Below are positions 9,026 through 17,775 of a DNA stretch of 64,000 bases, one piece after another. The notes beneath the pieces were generated by a model. The model saw only the letters and a list, made by a program, of their open reading frames with translations. It made no database searches and had not been told where the DNA came from. Position 1 is the first letter of the stretch; each line of letters begins with the position of its first letter. Origin of the DNA: Citrobacter werkmanii NBRC 105721 (GTDB lineage Bacteria > Pseudomonadota > Gammaproteobacteria > Enterobacterales > Enterobacteriaceae). The stretch spans positions 1 to 64,000 of the forward strand of contig BBMW01000016.1 of the NCBI GenBank assembly GCA_000759755.1, given 5' to 3'. The translations under genes and the position numbers were made by a program.

Positions 9026-9486
9026 ATTATTCCCTTATATAATATTTGATCGATATTTTTATCTGAAAACTCGGATTTATTATAGTGTTCAATGAATTCC
9101 TTCTCATAAACAAACAATGTTGCATCTTTATAAATCATGTTAGATAACAACAGCCCTTTTTGAGTCAGTACAACACTCTTTGCTGAATCTAGAGAAAATA
9201 ATCCTTCTGCTAATCCAAGCGATATAGCCTTATCTAAAAGCGGGTCAAAACGGATGTTAATATCCGCATTAGCTCCTTCAGAAAGATAGCGAGTTCTTTT
9301 GTCATTCGATGCTATTAAAGAATATATAACCTGAATTTTTTTTAAACTTGCAGAGGAGCCACGACATAATTTATTTAAAATAATGGCGAGTAACGATATT
9401 CGCCAAATAGGTCTTAATTCCGGTTCAACTGGAGACCCTGAGGAATTAAAAGTCATTTTACTAGGGGTTTCTTTTAAAATATCCAT
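9022..9486 (-). CDS. middle component of the ABC-three-component system
   Basis: A small (154-residue) protein between effector and ATPase genes. It looks like a helical winged-helix-type adaptor: RPIWRISLLAIILNKLCRG, then a second block KKIQVIYSLIAS, then LTQKGLLLSNMIY near the end. Size, position and the shape of these blocks fit the middle-component proteins of ABC-three-component systems, which link ATPase and effector. I chose ATG 9486, two bases after the effector stop. An in-frame TTG at 9519 would add 11 residues and overlap the effector gene by 31 bp. It ends in an ATGA overlap with the ATPase gene, implying translational coupling. Confidence 0.7.
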   Translation of the reverse strand: MDILKETPSKMTFNSSGSPVEPELRPIWRISLLAIILNKLCRGSSASLKKIQVIYSLIASNDKRTRYLSEGANADINIRFDPLLDKAISLGLAEGLFSLDSAKSVVLTQKGLLLSNMIYKDATLFVYEKEFIEHYNKSEFSDKNIDQILYKGII

Positions 9487-9488
9487 AG

Positions 9489-10391
9489 TTAGAAATCCAA
9501 ATTGCAACGCATTATCCAATCACCAACAACTCCAGTGGAAATACATTTTAGATTATCTTGATGAAGTCGGCTAGATTCTTTAAGCTTATTATTTAAAATT
9601 TCTATTTGTTGATTAGGAGTAAGCGTTTCATTATCAAAAAAAGCCAGTGATAAATCCTGCTCACGATCAAGAATCCCATTTGTTATTTTCTCATGTAACG
9701 TAGGATAGTTGTCCTTAAGATCGGTCATGGCATTTTTATACATTACAATATTTTTTAATAGCATGGTTGATGCGACTTGAACTTGTTTATCATCATCCCT
9801 AATCTTTCTAAGCTTACGAGAGATATTATCGACAAACTCACTGCTATTATCCTTTAAGTCATCGATATCAGACATTTCAACCACTGGCAGGTCTAATTTT
9901 AAAAGTCGTAAGCCACTAGAGATCAGCTCGTTTTCTTCTTTTTTAAAATTATCACGATCCCAAATTAATATTTTAAAATCTTCATTATCGACATAGGGCA
10001 AATTAGCAGTCAGAACCTCACTTTCTTTTTTTGTAGCATGTACATTTAAATGTTTTGACTGATGTCTAGGAACAACTAAAATCCAGCGTCTTATTTTGGT
10101 ATTATGTAAAATGTTTTTTAAATATCCTTTTTTATCTAAGATAAACTTCCCGATATCGGCCGTCATTTTATCCCTTTGTTTTTCATACAACTTATCAACT
10201 GTACATGCTTCATCAGGACAATAAGACTGAAATGCAAAACCCTGAGTGCAATATCCCTCAATGCCTGCATCACCATTATGATAATCAGGTATTGGAATGT
10301 AATTTTCCTCTCCAACCTTAAGTCGTAAAAGATCATTTACATGGCCTTCCCACTCTTTAGCTTCCCATACTTTATTTCTTGATATTTCCAT
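9489..10391 (-). CDS. putative effector of the ABC-three-component system (nuclease-like N-terminus)
   Basis: A 300-residue first gene of the three-gene operon. The N-terminal ~90 residues resemble a restriction-endonuclease-like core: helix WEGHVNDLLRL, then YHNGDAGIEGY (D41, E45), then GFAFQSYCP (Q55, Y57). In Mrr/Cap4-like nucleases the last strand reads QxK; here a tyrosine replaces the lysine, so catalysis may be altered or lost. Residues about 180-300 are helical and unrecognised. Being first in the operon fits the effector position of ABC-three-component systems. The nuclease reading is an inference; a DNA-binding sensor is the alternative. Confidence 0.55.
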   Translation of the reverse strand: MEISRNKVWEAKEWEGHVNDLLRLKVGEENYIPIPDYHNGDAGIEGYCTQGFAFQSYCPDEACTVDKLYEKQRDKMTADIGKFILDKKGYLKNILHNTKIRRWILVVPRHQSKHLNVHATKKESEVLTANLPYVDNEDFKILIWDRDNFKKEENELISSGLRLLKLDLPVVEMSDIDDLKDNSSEFVDNISRKLRKIRDDDKQVQVASTMLLKNIVMYKNAMTDLKDNYPTLHEKITNGILDREQDLSLAFFDNETLTPNQQIEILNNKLKESSRLHQDNLKCISTGVVGDWIMRCNLDF

Positions 10392-10525
10392 AAAAGCGCC
10401 AATCTGAATTGAATTAAAGACTTAATTTAAAAAAATCATTAGCACAATACAAAAAACAAATTAATAAAACACTCTTAAATCATCACGTTAGAGCACATTA
10501 TATTTTGTTCCAACATATGTAAAAC

Positions 10526-11788
10526 TTAATGCTTTTTTAACTTTGCAAAATCAAAAGGTGTAACAGGCATCAATTTATTGGTATCAAGATAATCAGCCCA
10601 CCACTGCACCATCAATCGACGCTCATCCAAATGCTCGGAGGTATGGATATATGCCGCACGTACATTATTACGCTCTGAGTGGCTCAGTTGCCTCTCTATC
10701 GCGTCATCACTCCATAACCCCGACTCCCCCAACGCACCACGCGCCATAGTCCTAAACCCATGCCCACACACCTCGGTTTTCGTATCATAGCCCATCGCAC
10801 GCAATGCGCTGTTTACCGTGTTTTCACTCATAACCTTAGTTGCGTCATGATCCCCCGGAAAAAGCAGCTCTTTATCACCACTAATCTGCTTTAACTGGTT
10901 TAATAAAATCATCGCCTGCCGACTAAGCGGAACAATATGTTCCTCTTTCATCTTCATGCCTCGGTACGAATAACGCACGCCTTTAATTTCTTCTCGCTTT
11001 GCAGGTATACGCCAAAGAGATTTATCGAAGTCGAATTCATCCCAACGCGCGAAACGTAATTCACTGGAACGCACAAAAGTTAGCAAGGAAAGCTCGACCG
11101 CAATCCGTGTCATTACACGGCCATGATATGCAGCAAGACGTGCAAGAAACTCAGGGAACCGGCTAGAAGGTAAAGCAGGGTAATGTCGCGCTTTGGTTGT
11201 CGATAGCGCACCGGCCATATCGCTGGCTGGATTTGAGTAGATGTAATCGTTCTGTACGGCATAACGCATAATGGCCGTGACACGCTGTTGCAGGCGCTGA
11301 GCGACATCGTGTTTGCCACTAGCATCAACTTTTTTAATCGGGGCTAACAGGTGGCTGGTTTTAAGCTGCCGAATGTCAGACGAACCGATATGAGGGAAGA
11401 TATAAAGCTCAAGATAGCGAAGAACGCGCGATCGATGGTCTTCACTCCAGCGCTTGTTACTGGCATGCCATTCTCGGGCGATAGTTTCAAAAGTATATGC
11501 CCCCGAATTCTCGGCCTGAGCTTCTTTCTGTTCGACTTTTGGGTCTATGCCCTGTACTAAAAGCTTTTTAGCTTCATCGCGTTTTGCTCTTGCCTGAGCA
11601 AGCGTCACAGCAGGCCAAACACCAAAAGCGAGGCGATCCTCTTTTTTGTCAGAGGGACGTCTGTATTTCATGCGCCAATATTTGGAACCTTTGGCCGAAA
11701 CCTCAAGATACAAACCGCCACCATCGGCCATTTTGTAGGTTTTGTCTTTTGGCTTTGCGGTCTCGACCTGTCTGGCGTTGAGCTTCAT
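10526..11788 (-). CDS. P4-type tyrosine integrase
   Basis: A 420-residue site-specific recombinase of the P4/IntB family. The N-terminus (LNARQVETAKPKDKTYKMAD) is the arm-binding DUF4102 domain, followed by a core-binding helical domain (about 100-190). The catalytic domain has Arg in FVRSSELRFARW, the H-x-x-R box HGFRTMARG and the Tyr nucleophile in RAAYIHTSEHLDERR. All residues needed for strand exchange are present, so the enzyme is probably active. I chose the usual family start at 11788; an upstream ATG at 11800 is also in frame. The gene ends the island next to leuX and would catalyse its integration and excision. Confidence 0.93.
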   Translation of the reverse strand: MKLNARQVETAKPKDKTYKMADGGGLYLEVSAKGSKYWRMKYRRPSDKKEDRLAFGVWPAVTLAQARAKRDEAKKLLVQGIDPKVEQKEAQAENSGAYTFETIAREWHASNKRWSEDHRSRVLRYLELYIFPHIGSSDIRQLKTSHLLAPIKKVDASGKHDVAQRLQQRVTAIMRYAVQNDYIYSNPASDMAGALSTTKARHYPALPSSRFPEFLARLAAYHGRVMTRIAVELSLLTFVRSSELRFARWDEFDFDKSLWRIPAKREEIKGVRYSYRGMKMKEEHIVPLSRQAMILLNQLKQISGDKELLFPGDHDATKVMSENTVNSALRAMGYDTKTEVCGHGFRTMARGALGESGLWSDDAIERQLSHSERNNVRAAYIHTSEHLDERRLMVQWWADYLDTNKLMPVTPFDFAKLKKH

Positions 11789-11951
11789 TTGGGGGCACAT
11801 TTCTAATCGAAGTTAAGATGCCCCCAATTATGCCCCCAATGACATCCGGATTTCAACGGACAACCTCGGACGACGCAGGACGTAAAAACCGCTGCAAGCA
11901 TTGATTTTAAAGGGATATTTGGACTTTCTCGGATGGTCTTGGAAGTACTAA

Positions 11952-12036
11952 TGGTGCCGAAGGCCGGACTCGAACCGGCACGTATTTCTACGGTTGATTT
12001 TGAATCAACTGCGTCTACCGATTTCGCCACTCCGGC
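11952..12036 (-). tRNA. leuX: tRNA-Leu (anticodon CAA)
   Basis: An 85-nt class II tRNA on the minus strand, with CCA encoded. The acceptor arms GCCGGAG and CTTCGGC pair with one G-U. The anticodon stem GTTGA/TCAAC holds loop TTCAAAA, anticodon CAA. A long variable arm and a TTCGAGT T-loop follow. It matches leuX, which reads UUG codons, and its 3' end is the island integration site. The island has left the tRNA intact. Confidence 0.97.
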
Positions 12037-12063
12037 ACGGAAGGGATGCGGAAAACGTTTTGG

Positions 12064-12091
12064 ATTATACCTGTCATGCGCCACCATGCAA
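12064..12091 (-). promoter_or_regulatory. leuX promoter
   Basis: Reading the minus strand, TTGCAT (12091-12086) and TATAAT (12069-12064) are separated by 16 bp and lie about 28 bp upstream of the mature tRNA 5' end. This is a good sigma-70 promoter on the core side of the island junction, so tRNA transcription does not depend on island DNA. Confidence 0.7.
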
Positions 12092-12325
12092 GCGCCAGCA
12101 CGCGATAGTCTCGCTAAGTGTTGAAAAAAACAGCGTCATTGCGCTTCGATCGCCCACGCTCCCTCCTTGCTCCAGCTATTCTCATCTCTTACCTGAATTT
12201 TTCCGGAATTTACCTCGCAAAAAAATGCAACGTGACCCGCTCGGTTTACATTTGCTGCCGTTTACTATGAGATATCGTTACTGAATCACGTAATAGCGGT
12301 TACTCACCGCGCTCAGGACACCGTT

Positions 12326-13339
12326 ATGCGTTTCTATCAGGTTGAACCCACGCTGGAGAACTACTGGCGCGGGATTATCCTTTTCGGCAAAAATGTGGCT
12401 TCCTACAAGTTTGCCCTCGCCCACGCGTTGTACGATCTCAAACCTGACGGCAGCGATCTGATCGCGCTTGAGGATCTGGCCATACCATTCAGCGGCCATT
12501 TATGCCGTCATCTAAAACACGCACCAAAGCAGATCACTTCACGCAGCAGCCAATTTATTGCCGCCTGTACGCAATTTAATAACGGTGAAATTACACGCGA
12601 TGAACTCACCGCCATCACCGTCCGCCAGGGGTTTAACAACGTGCTCGATGCCTTTCACAATGTGAATCAGGGTGAGATTGAGAAACGCTTTTTTATCGAT
12701 GAGCGCAAAACGCATAAAGGCATCCGGATGACGGATAACTTTTACAACCTGGGTGAACGCCTGCAATACCGAAACTTCAGTTTTGAAACTGACGCACGCT
12801 GGAACCTGGTCGAGCAGGGCTGGGCAATGAATATCTCCAGCCACCTGATTAACATTGAATATGACGACGATGACCAAATGTTGTTTAGCAGGAACAGCTA
12901 TCGACGGGTGGCGATCTCCAGTTGTCGGGATAGCCTGAATGGTTATCAGAAGGGGCGCTGCTTCTACTGTTTTGCCCCCATCAGCCTGCAAGCTGGCGAT
13001 GACACTTTCGCTGATGTTGATCATTTTATTCCGTGGAAAGCACGGGGACAGGTGGCGAATATCGATGGCGTCTGGAATCTGGTCCTCGCCTGCAAGGAGT
13101 GTAACCGTGGTGGGAAAGGTAAATTTGCCCAACTTCCTTCGACCAGGCTACTCCAGCGCCTACGGGACCGAAATGAATACTTCATTAACAGCCATTTTCC
13201 GCTGCGCGAAACGTTGATTCGCCAGACCGGTGCAACCCAGGCGCAGAGAAACACATTTTTGAACGACAGCTGGAACGAGGCGATTAAAATACTCTTTCAC
13301 CAGTGGGAACCCATTGCACAAGGAACGGATACATTCTGA
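12326..13339 (+). CDS. HNH endonuclease-domain protein
   Basis: A 337-residue protein. The C-terminal part (about 205-265) is an HNH nuclease: CFYC, then DVDHFIPW with the catalytic DH pair, then NLVLACKECN supplying the second Cys pair and the Asn. The N-terminal ~200 residues are unrecognised and may recognise the target. The frame has AGGA seven bases before ATG 12326. Its stop overlaps the start of the following methyltransferase (TGATG), so the two are translationally coupled. A coupled nuclease and methyltransferase next to an island hotspot could be a defence pair, but the methyltransferase is not of a DNA-modification type I can name. Confidence 0.8.
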   Translation: MRFYQVEPTLENYWRGIILFGKNVASYKFALAHALYDLKPDGSDLIALEDLAIPFSGHLCRHLKHAPKQITSRSSQFIAACTQFNNGEITRDELTAITVRQGFNNVLDAFHNVNQGEIEKRFFIDERKTHKGIRMTDNFYNLGERLQYRNFSFETDARWNLVEQGWAMNISSHLINIEYDDDDQMLFSRNSYRRVAISSCRDSLNGYQKGRCFYCFAPISLQAGDDTFADVDHFIPWKARGQVANIDGVWNLVLACKECNRGGKGKFAQLPSTRLLQRLRDRNEYFINSHFPLRETLIRQTGATQAQRNTFLNDSWNEAIKILFHQWEPIAQGTDTF

Positions 13340-13920
13340 TGACCCTTGAATATTACCAGCGCCATGCGCAAGATTTTTTCAGCTCGACGGTTAATGTCGA
13401 TATGGAGTCGCTTTATCAACCTTTTCTGCAACGCATCGCAGAAGGCGGGCGTATTCTGGATGCGGGTTGCGGCTCGGGGCGCGACAGCAAAGCATTTCTT
13501 GAGAAGGGGTATAGGGTCGAGGCTTTCGACGCCTCATCGGAAATGGTTAACCTTGCCAGCCAGCATGCTGGGCTGCGCGTCAGACAGATGACATTCAACG
13601 ATATCGCCGATATTGAACACTATGATGGTATCTGGTGCTGCGCGTCGTTGCTGCATGTAAGTGCCGAAGAGTTACCGAGCGTAATGAGCAAACTCGCCCA
13701 TGCGCTTAAAAAGGGCGGTACCTGGTATGTGTCGTTCAAATACGGTGAAACTGAACGAGTGAAAGACGGCCGCCACTTTACCGATCTCACCGAGCAAAGG
13801 CTGGAAAAGCTGATTGCACCGCTGACGGATATCACGCTACTCAGCAGTTGGACAACGCGCGATAAGCGTCCCGACCGTGACGAAATGTGGCTCAATGCGC
13901 TGCTGCAGAAAAAGCCTTAA
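13339..13920 (+). CDS. class I SAM-dependent methyltransferase
   Basis: A 193-residue methyltransferase. Motif I is [12 protein letters not shown] (about 38-49), with motif [11 protein letters not shown] about 20 residues on and WCCASLLHV as the motif IV region. There is no PC or (D/N)PPY motif, so it is not a classical DNA methyltransferase. It resembles Tellurite-resistance/UbiE-type small-molecule methyltransferases. The start ATG 13339 overlaps the HNH stop, which favours a joint function. The substrate is unknown. Confidence 0.85.
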   Translation: MTLEYYQRHAQDFFSSTVNVDMESLYQPFLQRIAEGGRILDAGCGSGRDSKAFLEKGYRVEAFDASSEMVNLASQHAGLRVRQMTFNDIADIEHYDGIWCCASLLHVSAEELPSVMSKLAHALKKGGTWYVSFKYGETERVKDGRHFTDLTEQRLEKLIAPLTDITLLSSWTTRDKRPDRDEMWLNALLQKKP

Positions 13921-13994
13921 TCCCCCCTTCTGCGAAGCGTCCCGTTTCCCCATACTCTACACTTCCAGTTCAACACCACACTGAGGGAAACACG

Positions 13995-15014
13995 ATGTCG
14001 ATGATAAAAAGCTACGCCGCAAAAGCGGCGGGCAGCGAACTCGAACTCTATGAATATGATGCGGGTGAGCTTAAGCCGGAAGATGTCGAAGTGCAGGTCG
14101 ATTACTGCGGTATCTGCCATTCTGATTTGTCGATGATCGACAACGAATGGGGATTCTCTCAGTATCCGCTGGTTGCCGGGCATGAGGTGATTGGTCGCGT
14201 GACGGCGCTCGGCAGCGGGGCGCAGGATAAGGGTCTGAAAGTTGGTCAGCGCGTCGGCGTTGGCTGGACGGCACGCAGTTGCGGGCATTGCGACGCCTGT
14301 ATCAGCGGTAATCAGATTAACTGCCTGGCAGGTTCCGTTCCCACGATTCTTAATCGCGGTGGCTTTGCCGAGAAGCTGCGGGCCGACTGGCAGTGGGTGA
14401 TCCCGCTGCCGGAGAGCATCGATCTGGCGGCAGCGGGCCCATTGCTGTGCGGCGGTATCACGGTGTTCAAACCGCTACTGATGCACCACATCACTGCCAC
14501 CAGCCGCGTCGGCGTGATCGGCATCGGCGGCCTGGGGCATATCGCCATTAAGCTGTTACACGCGATGGGTTGCGAGGTGACCGCGTTCAGCTCCAATCCA
14601 GCGAAAGAGCAGGAGGTGCTGGCGATGGGAGCGGATAAGGTGGTCAACAGCCGCGATCCGGATGCGCTAAAAGCGCTGGCAGGCCAGTTCGATCTCATCA
14701 TTAACACGGTTAACGTCGACCTCGACTGGCAGCCCTATTTTGAAGCGCTGGCCTACGGCGGTAACTTCCATACCGTCGGCGCGGTGCTGAAGCCGCTGCC
14801 GGTGCCGGCGTTCACTTTGATAGCCGGCGATCGCAGCATCTCTGGTTCGGCGACAGGTACGCCGTTCGAACTGCGCAAGCTGATGAAGTTCGCCGGGCGC
14901 AGCAAGGTATCGCCGACCACCGAACTGTACCCAATGTCGAAAATTAACGAAGCTATCCAGCACGTGCGCGACGGCAAGGCCCGCTACCGCGTGGTGCTGA
15001 AAGCCGACTTCTGA
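13995..15014 (+). CDS. ahr: NADPH-dependent zinc aldehyde reductase
   Basis: A 339-residue member of the zinc alcohol dehydrogenase family, equal in length and almost in sequence to E. coli Ahr (YjgB), which reduces a broad range of aldehydes with NADPH. Visible landmarks are the catalytic-zinc site CGICHSD and GHE, the structural-zinc cysteines in [16 protein letters not shown], and the Rossmann [12 protein letters not shown] 13995 is preceded by GAGGGAAA. It probably detoxifies reactive aldehydes in the cytosol. A hairpin terminator follows, so it is likely a single-gene unit. Confidence 0.96.
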   Translation: MSMIKSYAAKAAGSELELYEYDAGELKPEDVEVQVDYCGICHSDLSMIDNEWGFSQYPLVAGHEVIGRVTALGSGAQDKGLKVGQRVGVGWTARSCGHCDACISGNQINCLAGSVPTILNRGGFAEKLRADWQWVIPLPESIDLAAAGPLLCGGITVFKPLLMHHITATSRVGVIGIGGLGHIAIKLLHAMGCEVTAFSSNPAKEQEVLAMGADKVVNSRDPDALKALAGQFDLIINTVNVDLDWQPYFEALAYGGNFHTVGAVLKPLPVPAFTLIAGDRSISGSATGTPFELRKLMKFAGRSKVSPTTELYPMSKINEAIQHVRDGKARYRVVLKADF

Positions 15015-15024
15015 TTATCTCTGC

Positions 15025-15051
15025 CGGGGGGAGTAAACCTCCCGGTTATTC
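15025..15051 (+). terminator. rho-independent terminator after ahr
   Basis: CCGGGGGG (15025-15032) pairs with CCTCCCGG (15039-15046), with one G-U, around a 6-nt loop. TTATT follows. It lies 10 bp after the ahr stop codon. Confidence 0.7.
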
Positions 15052-15150
15052 CCGCCACTTTGGAATTCTCCTCGCAATCTCCGCAATTTAGCGGTGAAGA
15101 GTGCGTCACGGTTGCCTATACTCCAGGCAGGATAAATGGAGGAAATCTCA

Positions 15151-16653
15151 ATGAGCGCACCCCTGCTAATCGCCCGCACGCCGGACACCGAACTGTTATT
15201 ACTCCCAGGCATGGCCAACCGTCACGGGCTGATTACCGGCGCGACCGGGACCGGTAAAACCGTCACGCTACAGAAACTGGCCGAATCGCTGTCTGAGATT
15301 GGCGTGCCGGTATTTATGGCTGACGTAAAAGGTGACTTAACCGGCGTAGCGCAGGAAGGACAAGCCTCTGAAAAGCTGCTCGCCCGCCTGAAAAACATCG
15401 GCATTACCGACTGGCAACCGCATGCTAATCCGGTCACGGTGTGGGATATCTTCGGCGAAAAAGGCCACCCGGTGCGGGCCACGGTGTCTGACCTCGGGCC
15501 GCTGCTGCTGGCGCGTCTGCTGAACCTCAACGATGTGCAGTCCGGCGTGCTGGATATTATCTTCCGTATTGCCGATGACCAGGGTCTGTTGCTGCTGGAT
15601 TTCAAAGATCTGCGGGCCATTACGCAGTACATCGGCGATAACGCTAAATCGTTCCAGAACCAGTACGGCAACATCAGTAGCGCCTCGGTGGGCGCTATCC
15701 AGCGCGGACTGTTGTCACTGGAACAACAGGGAGCGGCGCACTTCTTTGGCGAGCCGATGCTGGATATCAAAGACTGGATGCGAACCGATGCCAGCGGTAA
15801 AGGGATGATCAACATCCTCAGCGCCGAAAAGCTGTACCAGATGCCCAAACTGTACGCCGCCAGCCTGTTGTGGATGCTCTCCGAGCTGTATGAACAATTA
15901 CCGGAAGCCGGCGATCTGGAAAAACCGAAGCTGGTGTTCTTCTTCGATGAAGCCCACCTGCTGTTCAACGACGCTCCGCAGGTGCTGCTGGATAAAATTG
16001 AACAGGTGATCCGCCTGATCCGCTCGAAAGGGGTCGGCGTGTGGTTCGTTTCGCAAAACCCGTCCGATATTCCGGACAACGTACTCGGCCAGTTGGGGAA
16101 CCGCGTGCAACATGCCCTGCGCGCCTTCACGCCGAAAGATCAGAAAGCGGTGAAAACCGCAGCGCAAACTATGCGCGCCAACCCAGCCTTTGATACTGAA
16201 AAAGCCATTCAGGAGCTGGGCACCGGCGAAGCGCTAATTTCCTTCCTTGATGCCAAAGGTAGCCCGTCAGTGGTGGAACGGGCGATGGTGATTGCGCCGT
16301 GCTCGCGCATGGGACCGGTAACCGACGACGAGCGCAACGGGCTGATTAATCACTCCTCGTTGTACGGAAAATATGAGGAAGAGGTCGACCGTGAGTCCGC
16401 CTATGAGCGTTTACAGCAAGGCGTACAGGCCAGCACCGAGCAGCAAAATACGCCTCCCGCCAACGGTAAAGCGATCGACGTGGATGGCGGTATTCTCGGG
16501 GGGTTGAAAGATATTCTGTTTGGCAGCACCGGACCACGCGGCGGTAAGCGCGATGGCGTAGTACAGAGCGTGGCGAAAAGCGCGGCGCGACAGGTCACTA
16601 ATCAGATAATTCGCGGCATGTTGGGAAGTTTGATGGGCGGCAGAAAACGCTAG
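15151..16653 (+). CDS. yjgR: YjgR family HerA-like P-loop ATPase (DUF853)
   Basis: A 500-residue P-loop ATPase of the DUF853 family. Walker A is [10 protein letters not shown] (about 25-34), and the Walker B region is [13 protein letters not shown] (about 259-271). The ASCE-type arginine-rich stretch [18 protein letters not shown] follows. The basic C-terminal tail (GGKRDGVVQ ... GGRKR) may bind nucleic acid. The protein matches E. coli YjgR over its full length; its role is not established, but the family is HerA/FtsK-like. ATG 15151 has GGAGG nine bases upstream. It stands alone and faces lptG across a strong hairpin. Confidence 0.93.
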   Translation: MSAPLLIARTPDTELLLLPGMANRHGLITGATGTGKTVTLQKLAESLSEIGVPVFMADVKGDLTGVAQEGQASEKLLARLKNIGITDWQPHANPVTVWDIFGEKGHPVRATVSDLGPLLLARLLNLNDVQSGVLDIIFRIADDQGLLLLDFKDLRAITQYIGDNAKSFQNQYGNISSASVGAIQRGLLSLEQQGAAHFFGEPMLDIKDWMRTDASGKGMINILSAEKLYQMPKLYAASLLWMLSELYEQLPEAGDLEKPKLVFFFDEAHLLFNDAPQVLLDKIEQVIRLIRSKGVGVWFVSQNPSDIPDNVLGQLGNRVQHALRAFTPKDQKAVKTAAQTMRANPAFDTEKAIQELGTGEALISFLDAKGSPSVVERAMVIAPCSRMGPVTDDERNGLINHSSLYGKYEEEVDRESAYERLQQGVQASTEQQNTPPANGKAIDVDGGILGGLKDILFGSTGPRGGKRDGVVQSVAKSAARQVTNQIIRGMLGSLMGGRKR

Positions 16654-16662
16654 CAGTGAAAT

Positions 16663-16687
16663 GCCCCTCCCGCACTACGGGAGGGGC
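16663..16687. terminator. bidirectional hairpin between yjgR and lptG
   Basis: GCCCCTCCCG and CGGGAGGGGC form a perfect 10 bp stem around CACTA between the two convergent genes. The U-run is weak on both strands, so efficiency is uncertain. Confidence 0.6.
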
Positions 16688-16692
16688 GGATA

Positions 16693-17775
16693 TTATGACT
16701 TACGCAGCATCAGCCACAGGCTTATCAGGAAGAAGCTGGCGCTAGGCAGCAGCGCGCCGATAATCGGCGGAATGCCGTACACCAGCGTTAATGGGCCAAA
16801 GATTTGGTCCAGCACATAGAACACAAAACCGAAGCTAATCCCTGTCACCACGCGCACGCCCATCGGGACGCTACGCAGCGGGCCAAAGATAAACGACAGC
16901 GCCATCAGCATCATGACCGCCACTGACAGCGGCTGGAAGACTTTGCTCCACATATTGAGCTGGTAACGTCCGGCGTCCTGGCCGCTCGACTTCAGGTACT
17001 TCACGTAGTTATGCAGACCGCTAATCGAGAGCGCATCAGGGTCCAGCGCGACAACGCCGAGCTTGTCCGGCGTAAGGTTGGTTTTCCAGGTCCCGCTAAC
17101 CATCTGCGAACCGGTGATTTGCTTTGGATTGGTCAGGTTAGATTCATCCACCTGCGACAGACGCCAGACCTTCTGCTCCGGGTCAAACGTCGCGCTCGCA
17201 GCATAGCGAACGGACTGCAAACGACGCTTATCGTTAAAGGAGTAGATGCTAATCCCGCCTAATTCGGCGTCGCCTTTCACCCGCTCGATGTAGACAAAGC
17301 TGTCACCATCTTTCGCCCACAGACCCTGCTGGGTAGAGAGCAGCGAGCCACCGTACATCTGCTGCGCACGGTAGTTACGCGCCATCTGTTCGCCCTGCGG
17401 CGCCACCCATTCACCGATGGCCATCGTCAACAGCACCAGCGGAATCGCGGTTTTCATCACCGACAGCGCCACCTGCATACGGGTAAAGCCGGAAGCCTGC
17501 ATCACCACCAGTTCACTGCGCTGAGCCAACATGCCCAGCCCCAACAACGCGCCGAGCAGCGCCGCCATCGGGAAGAAAATCTGGATATCTTTTGGTGCGC
17601 TGAGCAGGGTATACAGCCCGGCGCCCATCGCATCGTAGCTCCCCTGCCCGGCTTTTTTCAGCTGGTCGACAAACTTGATGATCCCGGAGAGCGACACCAG
17701 CATGAACAACGTCATCATGATGGTGGTGAAAATGGTTTTACCGATATAGCGGTCAAGTACACCAAAGGGCTGCAT
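16693..17775 (-). CDS. lptG: LPS export permease LptG
   Basis: A 360-residue inner-membrane permease. With LptF and the LptB ATPase dimer it extracts lipopolysaccharide from the inner membrane and feeds it to LptC-LptA. Three transmembrane segments at the N-terminus (about 15-125), a periplasmic jellyroll domain (about 130-265) and three C-terminal segments are evident. It is the same length as the E. coli protein. Its start overlaps the lptF stop (TAATG), giving a coupled lptF-lptG operon. Confidence 0.97.
   Translation of the reverse strand: MQPFGVLDRYIGKTIFTTIMMTLFMLVSLSGIIKFVDQLKKAGQGSYDAMGAGLYTLLSAPKDIQIFFPMAALLGALLGLGMLAQRSELVVMQASGFTRMQVALSVMKTAIPLVLLTMAIGEWVAPQGEQMARNYRAQQMYGGSLLSTQQGLWAKDGDSFVYIERVKGDAELGGISIYSFNDKRRLQSVRYAASATFDPEQKVWRLSQVDESNLTNPKQITGSQMVSGTWKTNLTPDKLGVVALDPDALSISGLHNYVKYLKSSGQDAGRYQLNMWSKVFQPLSVAVMMLMALSFIFGPLRSVPMGVRVVTGISFGFVFYVLDQIFGPLTLVYGIPPIIGALLPSASFFLISLWLMLRKS

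Larger units (their letters stand above)
1..11951. mobile_element. leuX-integrated genomic island (partial, right end in window)
   Basis: The DNA from the window start to the 3' end of leuX looks like an integrated island. A P4-family integrase gene sits next to the tRNA 3' end. The region is visibly AT-richer than the GC-rich core that starts at ahr. It holds only defence genes and a P4-like remnant, and no REP elements were seen. P4-type integrases commonly use tRNA 3' ends, and leuX is a known island site in enterobacteria. The distal attachment site lies outside the window, so the left boundary is unknown. The right boundary is inferred as the tRNA 3' end. Confidence 0.8.

Noticed and set aside
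15222-16130. 302-codon Ser/Arg-rich frame antisense to yjgR
   Set aside because: Shadow frame of a conserved gene; no start signal.
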